Assembly (NCBI RefSeq): GCF_036588685.1
Contig: NC_086378.1
Span: 76,525,127 to 76,589,126 of the forward strand
DNA: 64,000 nucleotides
Direction: 5' to 3'
Origin: Mytilus trossulus
Lineage: Eukaryota; Mollusca; Bivalvia; Mytilida; Mytilidae
Shown here: in pieces, positions 1-10,924 of the stretch
How positions within the stretch are numbered: position 1 is the stretch's first letter
Layout: every line of letters starts with the position of its first letter
Made by a program: the position numbers and the translations under genes
The notes under the pieces: generated by a model
Databases searched by the model: none
Seen by the model: the letters and a program-made list of their open reading frames with translations, nothing else
Told to the model about the DNA's origin: nothing

Positions 1-430
1 CACTGAACCATGAAAATGAGGTCAAGGTCAGATGACACCTGCCAGTTGGACATGTTCACCTTACAGTCCTTCTATACACCAAATATACTAGCCCTGTTGC
101 TTTTAGTATCTGAGATATGGACTTGACCACCAAAATTTATTCTATCCTTGTTCACTGATCCACGAAATGATGTCGAGGTCAAGTGAAAACTGTCTGACGG
201 GCATGAGTACCTTGCAAGGTACGCACATACCAAATATAGTTATCTTTTTACTTAAAATAAGAGAGAATTCAACATTACAAAAATTCTGAACTTTTTTTCA
301 AGTGTTCACTGAACCATGAAAATGACATCAAGGACATTGGACATGAGACTGACAGAAACTTCGTAACATGAGGCATCTATATACAGAGTATGAAGCATCC
401 AGGTCTTCCACCTACTAAAATATTAAGCTT
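1..430. repeat. Degenerate ~150-bp tandem repeat (about three units)
   Basis: The phrase 'cactgaaccatgaaaatga' and relatives recur near positions 1, 153 and 305, each followed by 'aggtcaaggtca'-like text and a stretch ending in 'ccaaatata' or similar. The units are diverged. No reading frame is maintained. The array starts at or before the window edge, so its full size is unknown. It resembles non-coding repeats seen widely in bivalves. Confidence 0.55.
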
Positions 431-1185
431 TTCAGATCGGATCACTATTCCTATGTCGAGCTTTCTGCAACAAAAGTTGCAGGCTCGACTAAAGTGACAG
501 GTTATATGAACTGAGTGGCAATAAAAGCACAAGTCTAACACTTGCTTTTCAAAAAATAAAATCTATATTTAAAATGGTAATCTTTAAACAAACAAAAATT
601 GAATATGAAAATTTACAATTCAAACAATAGATCGATATCAAACAGAAATGTTTCATTATCATTTTTCGGCTACAATTGGTATATGAACCATCTAAATGTC
701 GAAATATTAACACAAAGAATGTTTCTGTTATGTTGTGCAACTAAATCTCTACAGCAAATTGTAGTGACAACACTAGATGTTTTAAAAATAGGATCCAGGT
801 AAAAGCCAGGCTTTTGTCCACGAAGGTAGCAAATTGTCGGTGTGACTATCGCTGACGGCTTTTGGTAACACACGATATGGTTGTTGGTCATGTTGTTATC
901 ACCAAGGAAAGGTTATCGTGCTCTTAATTTCCACACAAACTGATATAGCTCCAAAGGTTTAACAATGAACACCAATGGACACTCATGTCAATTGGAAGGC
1001 CACGCGGAATCAATATCGGAGATGTTAAAGACAAATGCATCGGTCCTGCTGGGCGTTTGTTGCTTTATGTCTCAATGGACATTGCCTATAATTAAAAGAT
1101 CCTTTTGCGGAATTTGTTGATTATTTGATCAACTGTATACAGTCTACGAACAATTGCATCCTTGGAAAAGCATCATTAGATAAAC
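431..1185. other. No recognisable feature
   Basis: AT-rich sequence with only short accidental open frames. I see no splice-bounded exon, RNA gene or terminal repeat. Confidence 0.4.
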
Positions 1186-3530
1186 CCCATAATGATCCAC
1201 GTAGAGAATCCCGGAGTTTGGCCTACCGGCTACAGTTTATTTTGACTTCGATGTTAACAGAGGTACCACCTCCTCATTTTAGCTCTTTACTGACAAATTG
1301 TTACGGGTATAGGCCATATGAGTGATATAGGCTATTTTAAAGACAATGACCACCTATACCTCTGGTAACATAACCCATGTGGTGAATCTCGTAGTTTGAC
1401 CAGCCGGCAATATTTTATAACGACTTTGCGATATACCAGGATACCCTCCTTTCCTTTTGCTTACCAACTAGTACGGGCATAAGGGACTTCGAGTAAAAAT
1501 TTTAAAACAAAAACAATTTTTCCAGTTTTCAGCGACTTTCTATTCAAAATCAGCGGTTTAAAAAAAAAAAAAACCTGAAGACTATGCATTTTTAATATTT
1601 CATCTCGATGATACATATGATTGAAACGTTTCCTGAAAAAATAGGGACTTTGAGTAAAAATTAAAAAAATAATCTATTTTTCCAGTTTTAGCGATTTTTA
1701 CATAAAAATCCCCATTTTACCCCCAAAACACAAATTTCCCGTGGTCTGTGAAACGCCGATTTTTAATATGTCACTAACAGGTATCCAATGAAACAAAATT
1801 GATATAAATTATTTCTGTTGCAATTATTTTGAGGTTGAGCCATTTTTCACCTCAGATTCCCTGGACTATAAACCATTTTAAAGGCAATGCCCACCTCTAC
1901 CTCTATCTCTGGTATCATGGTAAAAGTGGATCATCTTTTATTGTTGGCCATCCGACAATAGTTTAATTCGACTTTGTTATATACCAGGGTACCCTCCTTA
2001 CCCTTTGCTGACTAACTCGTACAGATCAATGGAATAAGAAGTATGGTCATTTCAGATGCAATGCCCACCACTAACTTTGTTATAATGGCCCATGTGGAGA
2101 ATTTCTTTGTTTGGCCAGCCGGCAATAATTCATTTCGATTTCGTTGTAAACAGAGGTACCACCTCCCCCTTTTAACACTTTGCTGAAGCACTGGTACGGG
2201 TCTACGGCATAAGTGGCGATTTTTGCGGCTATGGCCACTTCTACCTCTGTTATCATGGCCCATGTTGAGAATCTCTTCGTTTAGCCAGCCAGCAATAGTT
2301 TATTTCGACTTTGTGATATACTAAGGTACCCCTATCCTTTGCTGATTAACTCGAACGGGTCTGGGACATACGTGTTATGGCTATGTTAGAGGTAATGCCT
2401 ACCTCATCCTCTGATATAAAAGCCCGCGTATAGAATCTCTTAGTTAGGCCAGTCGGCTTAATCTATATTTTCGTTGTAAAAAGAGGCATCGCATCCCCCT
2501 TTTAACCTTTTGCTGACAAACTCGTACGGATCTAGGGCGTTAGTGTTGTCAGTCATTTAAAAGGCAATGCACACATTTAACTTAGGATTAATGGCCCACT
2601 TGGAGAATCTCTTACTTTGGCAAGCCGGCAATAATTTATTTCGACTTCTTTGTAAACAGAGGTTCCATCTCCCTTTTAAACCATTTGATGATACCGCGTA
2701 CTTGTCTAGGGAATAAGTGATTTATGCCATTTTAGAGGCAATGACCACCTCTACCTCTGGTAATATGGCCCACGCGGACTGAATCTCTTAGCCATCCGGC
2801 AATAGTTTAGTTCGACTTTGTTATATACTAGGGTACCAACATTACACTTTGCTGACTAACTCGTACGGGTCTAGGTCATACGTGCTCATGATCATTTTAT
2901 AGAGGCAATCCCTTCCTCTACCTCTCATATTATGGCCCGCGTGGATAATATCTTAGTTTAGCCAGCAGGCAACAGTTTATTTCAACTTCGTTATATACCG
3001 GGGTAATTCATCCCCCTTTTAACTCATTGTTGACAATATCGTTCTGGTCTATAGCTTAAATGCTATGAGCCATTTTTAAGAGAATGACTACTTCAACATC
3101 TGGTATAAGGGCGCACCTAAAAATGTCTTAGTTTGGGCAGCCGTCACTATGTTTGGTGGACTGTGTGATATACTAGAGTATTCCCCTTACCCTCTTCTGA
3201 CCAACTCGTACGGGTCGAGGACATAAGTGCCATGGGCCATGGACCATTTAAGAGGCACTGCCTACCTTACCTATACCTCTGGTGTAATGGCCAACGTGGA
3301 GAATCTCTTAGTTTGAAGAGCTGGCAATAATGAAGTTTATTTTTACTTCGTGATATACCGGCGAAACTCATGCACCTTTTAATTCTTTGCTGACAAACTC
3401 GTGTGGATCCAGGACATAAGTGCTATGAGCCATTTATAAGGGTTTGACTACCTCTACTTCTGGTATAATGGCCTACCTGGAGTATGTCTTAGTTAAGCCA
3501 GCTTTCAATAGTTGTTTTTTAGACTTAGGG
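1186..3530. repeat. Diverged tandem satellite, ~170-bp unit, about 12 copies
   Basis: A composite unit repeats across the region: 'ggcaatgcccacctctacctctggt', then 'atggcccatgtggagaatct', then 'ggccagccggcaatagttta', then 'ttcgactt..tatataccagggtacc', then 'ctttgctgacaaactcgtac', then 'gggtctagggcataagtg'. The 'ccagccggcaa' segment or a derivative falls near 1218, 1398, 1946, 2112, 2284, 2448, 2618, 2794, 2955, 3136, 3317 and 3495, a spacing of about 160-180 bp. Between about 1480 and 1860 the period is lost and an A/T-rich segment intervenes. Copies are strongly diverged, so the array is old. Confidence 0.75.
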
Positions 3531-3582
3531 ATATACAAGAGTATTCCCCTTGCCCTCTGTTGACCAACACCTACGGGTCTAG

Positions 3583-3765
3583 TAAAAAAATCAACGGTAC
3601 CAATTTTGTTGCACCAGATGCGCATTTCGACAAAACATGTCTCTTCAGTGATGCTCGTGGCCAAAATATTTGAAATCCAAAGCTTATATAAAAGATGAAG
3701 AGCTATAATCCTAAAGGTCCAAAAAGAATAGTCAAATTCTAGGATATTAGTGCTATGAGCTATTT
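3583..3765. repeat. Interspersed repeat family C, copy 1
   Basis: Contains the family C core 'cagatgcgcatttcgacaa', 'tctcttcagtgatgctcgtgg', 'ccaaaatatttgaaatccaa' and 'ataaaagatgaagagctata'. The same text occurs at 8934, 51545 and 51907 and, diverged, at 4590. It interrupts the end of the 170-bp satellite. Its class is unknown; length and dispersion suggest a SINE or MITE. Confidence 0.7.
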
Positions 3766-3916
3766 TAGAGGAAATGTAATATATTGTAAAAAACATGAAA
3801 TTTCATGTACAAATCAGTTATAAAGTGAGTATGGTCTGTATTTAACTCCTAAAGGACATTGTATTTTGAAATTCAAAATGAAACATGCCAAAAATATACA
3901 CATTTTATATCGGACA

Positions 3917-4171
3917 TAAAGCAAAATTATCGGACAAAAAGCAACGGACAAAAAGCAAAACGGACAAAAAGCAAAATTATCGGACAAAAAGCAAAACGGA
4001 CAAAAAGCAACGGACAAAAAGCAAAAGTATCGGACAAAAAGCAAAATTATCGGACAAAAAGCAAAACGGACAAAAAGCAACGGACAAAAAGCAAAAGTTT
4101 CGGACAAAAAGCAAAATAATCGGACAAAAAGCAAAAGCGGACAAAAAGCAAATTGCGGACAAAAAGCACCG
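3917..4171. repeat. Short tandem array of 'cggacaaaaagca' units (13-20 bp)
   Basis: About 15 copies of 'cggacaaaaagcaa', alternating with variants that add 'aattat' or 'aagtat'. Open frames on both strands here are by-products of the repeat and encode low-complexity Lys/Gln/Thr/Ser text on the plus strand; they are not called as genes. Confidence 0.85.
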
Positions 4172-4589
4172 TATCAGGGCAATGTTAGCATACAGGGTTA
4201 AAAAATCAAATGTACGTGTTTGCTTCGTCTCGGGGCTTTACATAATTATAAAAAGATGACCATATATTATACAATCTCGATATATAGTTTCTGGATCAAG
4301 ATTAAAGTGTCAAAATACTTTTTGACAACAATAGTTCATCAAGTTATTTTACTTATCTGGGGCATTAACTGCAAACTGAATTATACTGCTAAGTGATACT
4401 TAATTTAAGTTTAATCTGCCAACAAAGAAGTCAAAGGCATATAAAATGTTTATTTGTCCTATTTTATTTTGTTCTACCCCAAACGTCTTCTTGTATCAAA
4501 AGCTTCAAAATTGCAAGAAAATGGAGTGGTATAGAAGTACAAAAATAATTCGTTCAATGCTGTAAATAGTTATCAAAGGTATACCAGGA

Positions 4590-4740
4590 TTATAATTTAG
4601 TGCGCCAGACGCGCGTTTCGTTTACATAAGACTCATCAGTGACGCTCATATCAAAATATTTATAAAGCCAACCAAGTACAAAGTTGAAGAGCATTGAGGA
4701 TCCAAAATTCCAAAAAAGTTGTGCCAACATTAACTTCAGA
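4590..4740. repeat. Interspersed repeat family C, diverged copy 2
   Basis: 'gcgccagacgcgcgtttcgt', 'actcatcagtgacgctcat', 'aaaatatttataaagccaa' and 'aagttgaagagcattgagga' follow the same order as family C but with many changes. The flanking 4180-4590 stretch shows nothing else. Confidence 0.55.
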
Positions 4741-4875
4741 CATTGACAACATTAAAAGTATGTTCCTCTTAACAGAATTTCTACCAGAAACGTGCTTTTT
4801 GAACAAATATCGTACATACCCTTTATTCGGGAGCATCTTAGCTTAGCCTCGGGTTTTAGTGGGGATTGTGTTGCT

Positions 4876-7208
4876 CAGTCGTAAGTTTTCTATGTTGTGT
4901 TTTGTGTATTGTTGTTTGCAATGACATCGTCAGTTTTCTATGTTGTGTTTTGTGTATTGTTGTTTGCAATGACATCGTCAGTTTTCTGTGTTGTGTATTG
5001 TTGTTTACAATGACATCGTCAGTTTTCTATGTTGTGTTTTGTGTATTGTTGTTTGCAATGACATCGTCAGTTTTCTATGTTGTGTGTTGTGTATTGTTGT
5101 TTACAATGACATCGTCAGTTTTCTATGTTGTGTGTTGTGTATTGTTGTTTGCAATGACGTCGTCAGTTTTCTATGTTGTGTTTTGTGTATTGTTGTTTGC
5201 AATGACATCGTCAGTTTTCTATGTTGTGTTTTGTGTATTGTTGTTTGCAATGACATCGTCAGTTTTCTATGTTGTGTGTTGTGTATTGTTGGTTGCAATG
5301 ACATCGTCAGTTTTCTATGTTGTGTGTTGTGTATTGTTGTTTGCAATGACATCGTCAGTTTTCTATGTTGTGTGTTGTGTATTATTGTTTACAATGACAT
5401 CGTCAGTTTTCTATGTTGTGCTTTGTGTATTGTTGTTTGCAATGACATCGTCAGTTTTCTATGTTGTGTGTTGTGTATTGTTGTTTGCAATGACATCGTC
5501 AGTTTTCTATGTTGTGTGTTGTGTGTATTGTTGTTTGCAATGACATCGTCAGTTTTCTATGTTGTGTGTTGTGTATTGTTGTTTGCAATGACATCGTCAG
5601 TTTTCTATGTTGTGTGTTGTGTATTGTTGTTTGCAATGACATCGTCAGTTTTCTATGTTGTGTGTTGTGTGTTGTTGTTTGCAATGACATCGTCAGTTTT
5701 CTATGTTGTGTGTTGTGTATTGTTGTTTGCAATGACATCGTCAGTTTTCTATGTTGTGTGTTGTGTATTGTTGTTTGCAATGACATCGTCAGTTTTCTAT
5801 GTTGTGTTTTGTGTATTGTTGTTTGCAATGACATCGTCAGTTTTCTATGTTGTGTTTTGTGTATTGTTGTTTGCAATGACATCGTCAGTTTTCTATGTTG
5901 TGTTTTGTGTATTGTTGTTTGCAATGACATCGTCAGTTTTCTATGTTGTGTTTTGTGTATTGTTGTTTGCAATGACATCGTCAGTTTTCTATGTTGTGTG
6001 TTGTGTATTGTTGTTTGCAATGACATCGTCAGTTTTCTATGTTGTGTGTTGTGTATTGTTGTTTGCAATGACATCGTCAGTTTTCTATGTTGTGTGTTGT
6101 GTATTGTTGTTTGCAATGACATCGTCAGTTTTCTATGTTGTGTGTTGTGTATTGTTGTTTGCAATGACATCGTCAGTTTTCTATGTTGTGTGTTGTGTAT
6201 TGTTGTTTGCAATGACATCGTCAGTTTTCTATGTTGTGTTTTGTGTATTGTTGTTTACAATGACATCGTCAGTTTTCTATGTTGTGTGTTGTGTATTGTT
6301 GTTTGCAATGACATCGTCAGTTTTCTGCAATGACATCGTCAGTTTTCTATGTTGTGTGTTGTGTGTTGTTGTTTGCAATGACATCGTCAGTTTTCTATGT
6401 TGTGTTTTGTGTATTGTTGTTTGCAATGACATCGTCAGTTTTCTATGTTGTGTGTTGTGTGTTGTTGTTTGCAATGACATCGTCAGTTTTCTATGTTGTG
6501 TGTTGTGTGTTGTTGTTTGCAATGACATCGTCAGTTTTCTATGTTGTGTTTTGTGTATTGTTGTTTGCAATGACATCGTCAGTTTTCTATGCTGTGTTTT
6601 GTGTATTGTTGTTTGCAATGACATCGTCAGTTTTCTATGTTGTGTGTTGTGTGTTGTTTTTTGCAATGACATCGTCAGTTTTCTATGTTGTGTGTTGTGT
6701 ATTGTTGTTTGCAATGACATCGTCAGTTTTCTATGTTGTGTTTTGTGTATTGTTGTTTGCAATGACATCGTCAGTTTTCTATGCTGTGTTTTGTGTATTG
6801 TTGTTTGCAATGACATCGTCAGTTTTCTATGTTGTGTTTTGTGTATTGTTGTTTACAATGACATCGTCAGTTTTCTATGTTGTGTTTTGTGTATTGTTGT
6901 TTGCAATGACATCGTCAGTTTTCTATGTTGTGTGTTGTTATTGTTGTTTGCAATGACATCGTCAGTTTTCTATGTTGTGTGTTGTGTATTGTTGTTTGCA
7001 ATGACATCGTCAGTTTTCTATGTTGTGTTTTGTGTATTGTTGTTTGCAATGACATCGTCAGTTTTCTATGTTGTGTTTTGTGTATTGTTGTTTGCAATGA
7101 CATCGTCAGTTTTCTATGTTGTGTTTTGTGTATTGTTGTTTGCAATGACATCGTCAGTTTTCTATGTTGTGTTTTGTGTATTGTTGTTTGCAATGACATC
7201 GTCAGTTT
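4876..7208. repeat. 48-bp minisatellite, about 48 copies
   Basis: The unit reads approximately 'gtcagttttctatgttgtg' + 'tgttgtgtattgttg' + 'tttgcaatgacatc', 48 bp. Two main variants alternate in runs (tgtgTTTTgtg versus tgtgTGTTgtg), with minor variants such as gtttAcaatg, a gttgttgttt form and a tatgCtgtg form. Length changes occur near 4985 (deletion), 5520 (+2 bp), 6325 (partial unit) and 6935. Because 48 is divisible by three and the unit lacks stops in several frames, long apparent frames occur on both strands. The peptides (for example FYVVCCVLLFAMTSSV repeated) are low-complexity, and frame changes break them. I read this as non-coding tandem DNA. The run-out at 7208 enters 'gtttgttcgagtgatgagtt', a phrase akin to dispersed family D text near 16820. 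Confidence 0.95.
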
Positions 7209-7385
7209 GTTCGAGTGATGAGTTTGAATATTCTTTTGATATCTTTCGACTTACTTCTATTTTTTTCAGGTACCAAGTTATGTACTATTTCTTCCAGAAG
7301 AGATATAATATTCCAGAATATTTGTCCATTTGGACGTCAAACTATATAAGAACTTCTTTTTCATGACAGCTGTACCGGAATATCA

Positions 7386-7434
7386 AATTTACGGATCTAA
7401 CATTGTTAGGTTGATGTTTAGACGAGTTGTATAT
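7386..7434 (+). repeat. SINE 3'-half fragment
   Basis: 'caaatttacggatctaac' and 'ttgatgtttagacgagttgta' match, in reverse orientation, the 3' part of the tRNA-derived SINE at 53460-53632. The tRNA-like head is absent here, so this is a 5'-truncated copy. Confidence 0.55.
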
Positions 7435-7533
7435 TTCGACCTGTTAGTCAAATGCGTTTTGTTTAAATATACCTTTTCACTTTTTTTTTGTCTTTTGGAA
7501 AATGTTGTTTGTGCTGTTTATAGAACCTTCTAC
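7435..7533 (+). repeat. Direct repeat, copy 1 (possible Penelope pseudo-LTR)
   Basis: About 97 bp, running from 'ttcgacctgttagtcaaatg' through 'gttttgtttaaatatac' to 'tagaaccttctac'. The same segment recurs at 8029-8123 just before the Penelope-like coding remains. Penelope-like elements often carry tandem pseudo-LTRs, so this pair may mark one, but the assignment is inference. Confidence 0.6.
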
Positions 7534-7702
7534 AACGAAATTTGTTTTACATGCACACGTATAAAAATTGCGGTTTTTATTCAACGCAATCATAGGTTTG
7601 AACGTAGTTTTCAATTTAGACTCGCTTATATTTTTTCGTTTGGGCTTGTATCATATTTTCCCTTCGTTTTATATGATCCGTTCATCCTATATTGACTCTT
7701 AA

Positions 7703-7772
7703 AATTCAAGAGTCAGGATCTAAAAATGAGGGTACTTTCTCTAAAAATGGGGGTACTTTCTCTAAAAATGAG
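7703..7772. repeat. 21-bp tandem repeat, three copies
   Basis: 'tctaaaaatgagggtacttt' repeats three times with one a/g change. It is a local duplication. Confidence 0.75.
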
Positions 7773-8028
7773 GGTACTTTTTATATGGCCTTCCAAATAC
7801 CGTTTCGATCCCTGACATCACTGAAGAGACATTCATTGTCGAAATCCGGATCTGGTGAACTAAAAAATATTGACACCGTATGTTTGTGGCATAACATCGT
7901 GGCCACAAGTTAAAACTTGTTTTCTGTTATGTATTAAATTTATATTAAGATCTATTTTGTTACATCTGGTGATCAATTTTATTTGGCAATCGCCAATGGC
8001 AGTCAGCAGGGTTATAAAACATCAGTTG

Positions 8029-8123
8029 TTCGACCTGTTAGTCAAATGCGTTTTGTTTAAATATACTTTTTCACTTTTTTGGTCTTTTGAAAAATGTTGT
8101 TTGTGCTGTTTTAGAACCTTCTA
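8029..8123 (+). repeat. Direct repeat, copy 2 (possible Penelope pseudo-LTR)
   Basis: Second copy of the segment at 7435-7533, nearly identical over about 95 bp. It lies about 170 bp upstream of the first recognisable reverse-transcriptase-element coding text. Confidence 0.6.
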
Positions 8124-8289
8124 CTAGTTCTTACTGGACATGTCTATGTATAGAATACGTACACCTCTCATTGTCAATCTAAAACATGGGGTTCTGTTGG
8201 ACAAAAGAAATCTTGGTGATCGTATTTCTTTACTTTAGCCTTTATTGGTTTTATTTGTGGCCATGTTATTCCTCCCCGGGGATCTAAAC

Positions 8290-8934
8290 ATAATTGATCA
8301 TTATTGAACATGAAAAGCTCCGAACGGAGATTTCTCATGGTCCTAAGTTTAGAGAACCCAAACACATTAATTTGAACCATAACTTCAAAATAGTTATGGA
8401 TTCCATTGAGGAGTGCACCAGATGATGGGCTAAACGAAAAGTTGAACTGCACACTTTGTCAGAAAGGGTCAAAACAATCAGATAAAACTTCGCATTCATA
8501 AGTGAAAAACTGTGTGAATGATCGACCAAAGTTCATTTTCAGAGACAAAGAGGCTTTGAAATGTCTATCATCTCTTCAAGAAATGTATGTTCTTGTTTCT
8601 GCGAACAAAGCTGCAAACAGTATTGTTTGTGTATGTAAATCGTACTACAACGAGTGTCTTGTAAAAGCATTAGGAATAAATGAGCACACAGCTAGGGAAT
8701 CCCACACACAAAGACATATCATTTAACAAGGATGAGATTTGGGCGAATCATAAGTCCTTCATGACTTGAATGAACAAGGCACTGAACAACAAATCGGAGA
8801 ACTTACCTTTTTTTGTATTGGATACCTAAGCTTCACAAAACTTCGTACAAACAATGGTACATTGCCGGCTCATCTGCATGTTCGACTGGAGAATTTTCCA
8901 TTAGATTGACCAAAATACTGTTCGCAGTGAAAGT
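8290..8934 (+). pseudogene. Penelope-like retroelement ORF, 5' part (decayed)
   Basis: Broken reading frames spell conserved pieces of a retroelement polyprotein: LRSEISHGPKFREPKHINL (about 8310-8370), then a Trp-Ala-Lys-Arg stretch near 8425, then EMYVLVSANKAANSIVCVCK (8582-8640), then YWIPKLHKTSYKQWYIAGSS (8815-8875) followed by CST and ILFAVK. The 'IPKLHK..Y..R(W)YIAGSS.CST' block is typical of Penelope-like reverse transcriptases in bivalves (family knowledge). Stops and frame changes are frequent, so it is dead. Family C DNA interrupts it at 8934, and the gene resumes at about 10925. Confidence 0.7.
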
Positions 8935-9117
8935 AATAAAATTAACGGTACCCATTTCTTGCACCAGATGCGCATTTCGACAATACATGTCTCTCCAGTG
9001 ATGTTCGTGGCCAAAATATTTGAAATCCAAAGCTTATATAAAAGATGAAGAGCTACAACCCAAAAGGTTCAAAAAGCATAGCCAAATCCGCGAAAGGAAT
9101 CAGAGCTTTGCATGAGG
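8934..9117 (+). repeat. Family C repeat, copy 3, left part
   Basis: Starts 'aataaaattaacggtaccc' and follows the family C order to 'atcagagctttgcatgagg'. It is inserted into the Penelope-like ORF and is itself interrupted by the element at 9118-10831; the remainder continues at 10832. The uninterrupted copy at 51545-51815 confirms the continuity, reading 'gctttgcatgagggagata' across the junction. Confidence 0.8.
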
Positions 9118-10831
9118 CAGGGCCGTAACTACCTATGAGGCAGGGGAGGCAACTGCCTCCCCTAAATTTTCTACACCAATTTTTTTTTATGAGGTAATAA
9201 AATGAAATTTGGACAAGATGTACACAAAGATCTTGAATTTGTATTATAAACAACACAAGTTTACAGTTTTAACAGTTATCATTATACGTGATATATCTGT
9301 CATTTGCCGGATTTTTTTTTATCGAAAGTGAACCATTTCTGAGTCAGTATTTGTTTTAGGTTTTTTTTCGTGTGGCCATCCATCTGTTATAAATGAAGTA
9401 TTTCCTATGTCGTACGAGAACGCTTATGAAACTTTGCTTTAAACAATTTGAAATAAATCTTAATTAATCACATTTATTTAGGGGTGCAATTAAACAGAGA
9501 ACGTTCCCATGGGTATTGTGAATCTTTTATGATATCGGGTATTTGTTACCAACTGAATCAGCTGTTGGATATTTTTTTAACTTGTCTAGTCAGACAGTAC
9601 TTCTCCCAATCATACGAGAACATTATGGTCATAAAATATTCAACACTCCCGCCGCAGTCGTTGTAGTTCTATACATGTCTGTTTCAGCTTTCAACAATAT
9701 TGAAATTCAAGGTCCTCGATAAAAAAAAACATATCTTGCATTCTATTATCTTGCTGTCAGTCACTAGTAGGTCTTGTGTGGACAAAATGCACTTCTGGTG
9801 AGTTCAAACTTTAATCTTGTTGCCTTTTGTTAGCTGTTGTTCGTGTGATTCTTTGTCAATTGTGTTCTCCGATTTATTTATATTGTAGTCATGTGGTGTT
9901 GTGTTGTCATTTTGATGTTATATTTCACATGGCCATAAAAGTTCGAGGTTTGGCATGCCATAAAACCAGGGTCAACCCACCATTTTTTCCTTTATAAATG
10001 CCCTGTACCAAGTCAGGAATATGGCCATTGTTATATTATAGTTCGTTTCTGTGTGTATTACATTTTAACGTTGTGACGTTTGTTTTCTCTTATTTTTTTT
10101 TTTAGTGTAAATTGACATTGCGATAAGACGTGTCACGGTACTTGTCTATCCCAAATTCATGTATTTGGTTTTGATGTTATATTTGTTATTCTCGTGGGAT
10201 TTTGTCTGATGCTCGGTCAGTTTCTTTGTGTGTTACATTTTAGTGTTATGTAGTTGTTCTCATCTTATATTTAATGCGTTTCCCTCGGTTTTAGTTTGTT
10301 ACCCCGATTTTGTTTTTGTCCATAGATTTATGAGTTAAGAACAGCGGTATACTACTGTTGCCTTTATTTAAATTTTTTTTAACTTACCAGTTTGATTTCT
10401 AACATAAATATCTTTAAATACAGATAATATATGTTTGCAAAACAAATTGCTTCCAGGTTCAAGCATTACTGTTGAGTCCTAAAGTAAGGAAATCGAAGGA
10501 AAACGGGCAATTTTTAGCTATTTTATTGAGAGAAAAAAAATCACAATATATATTAATTTAAATGTTAATAATTATAGTTCAAAGTACGGTCTTCTTTGCT
10601 CACCCCGAACAGCAGTCTCAGTTTGTTTTTGCATAAAATTGCTTCAAGGTTCAAGCAATATTGATGAATTTTTAAGTAAGGAAATCGAATGAAAACGGGT
10701 TATTTTTAGCCATTTTACTGAGGAAAAAAATCGGCGGGGGCTGTGCCCCCCAACCCCCGCTCTCTATGGGGCCTCAATCGGCGGCCCCAAACCCCTGTCT
10801 CCTCTGAATTCGAACCCTAGTTACGGCCCTG
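9118..10831. mobile_element. 1.7-kb TIR element, hAT-like, non-autonomous, with 5-bp target duplication
   Basis: The ends are a perfect 14-bp inverted repeat: CAGGGCCGTAACTA at 9118 and TAGTTACGGCCCTG ending at 10831. The direct repeat TGAGG lies on each side (9113-9117 and 10832-10836), and removing the element plus one TGAGG restores a normal family C sequence. The GC-rich subterminal text at 10735-10800 ('gctgtgccccccaacccccg') and the 'ggggaggcaactgcctcccc' hairpin at 9143 are in keeping with hAT-type ends. hAT elements usually make 8-bp duplications; 5-bp subgroups are described. No transposase frame is visible. Two diverged direct repeats (10432-10545 and 10626-10733) lie near the right end, and another dispersed repeat sits at about 9800-10375. 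Confidence 0.85.
9800..10375 (+). repeat. Dispersed repeat inside the TIR element (retroelement 3'-tail-like)
   Basis: Contains 'aaaccagggtcaacccacca', 'atgccctgtaccaagtcagg' and, at its end, 'aacagcggtatactactgttg' + 'cctttattt'. The same ending occurs at 11560-11640 after the second Penelope segment, so this is probably a 3' tail of the same or a related retroelement. It is younger than the TIR element that hosts it. Confidence 0.55.
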
Positions 10832-10920
10832 TGAGGGAGGTACATTCCTTAATTTATAATAATTTCTAATATTTTGTAACATCAAATTCTAATAACAAAA
10901 AATCCGTATAGGGTCTTTAG
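10832..10920 (+). repeat. Family C repeat, copy 3, right part
   Basis: 'tgagggaggtacattcctta', 'atttataataatttctaata', 'ttttgtaacatcaaattcta' and 'aatccgtata' match the corresponding part of the copy at 51735-51815. Confidence 0.75.
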
Positions 10921-10924
10921 AAAT

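Noticed and set aside
3859..4259. Lys-rich frames over the cggacaaaaagca array
   Set aside because: By-product of a short tandem repeat; several overlapping frames on both strands are equally open.
4988..7366. 792-residue plus-strand frame (and antisense frames of up to 239 residues)
   Set aside because: All arise from a stop-free 48-bp repeat. The frame shifts within the array, no start context or domain is visible, and the same repeat is open on the other strand.
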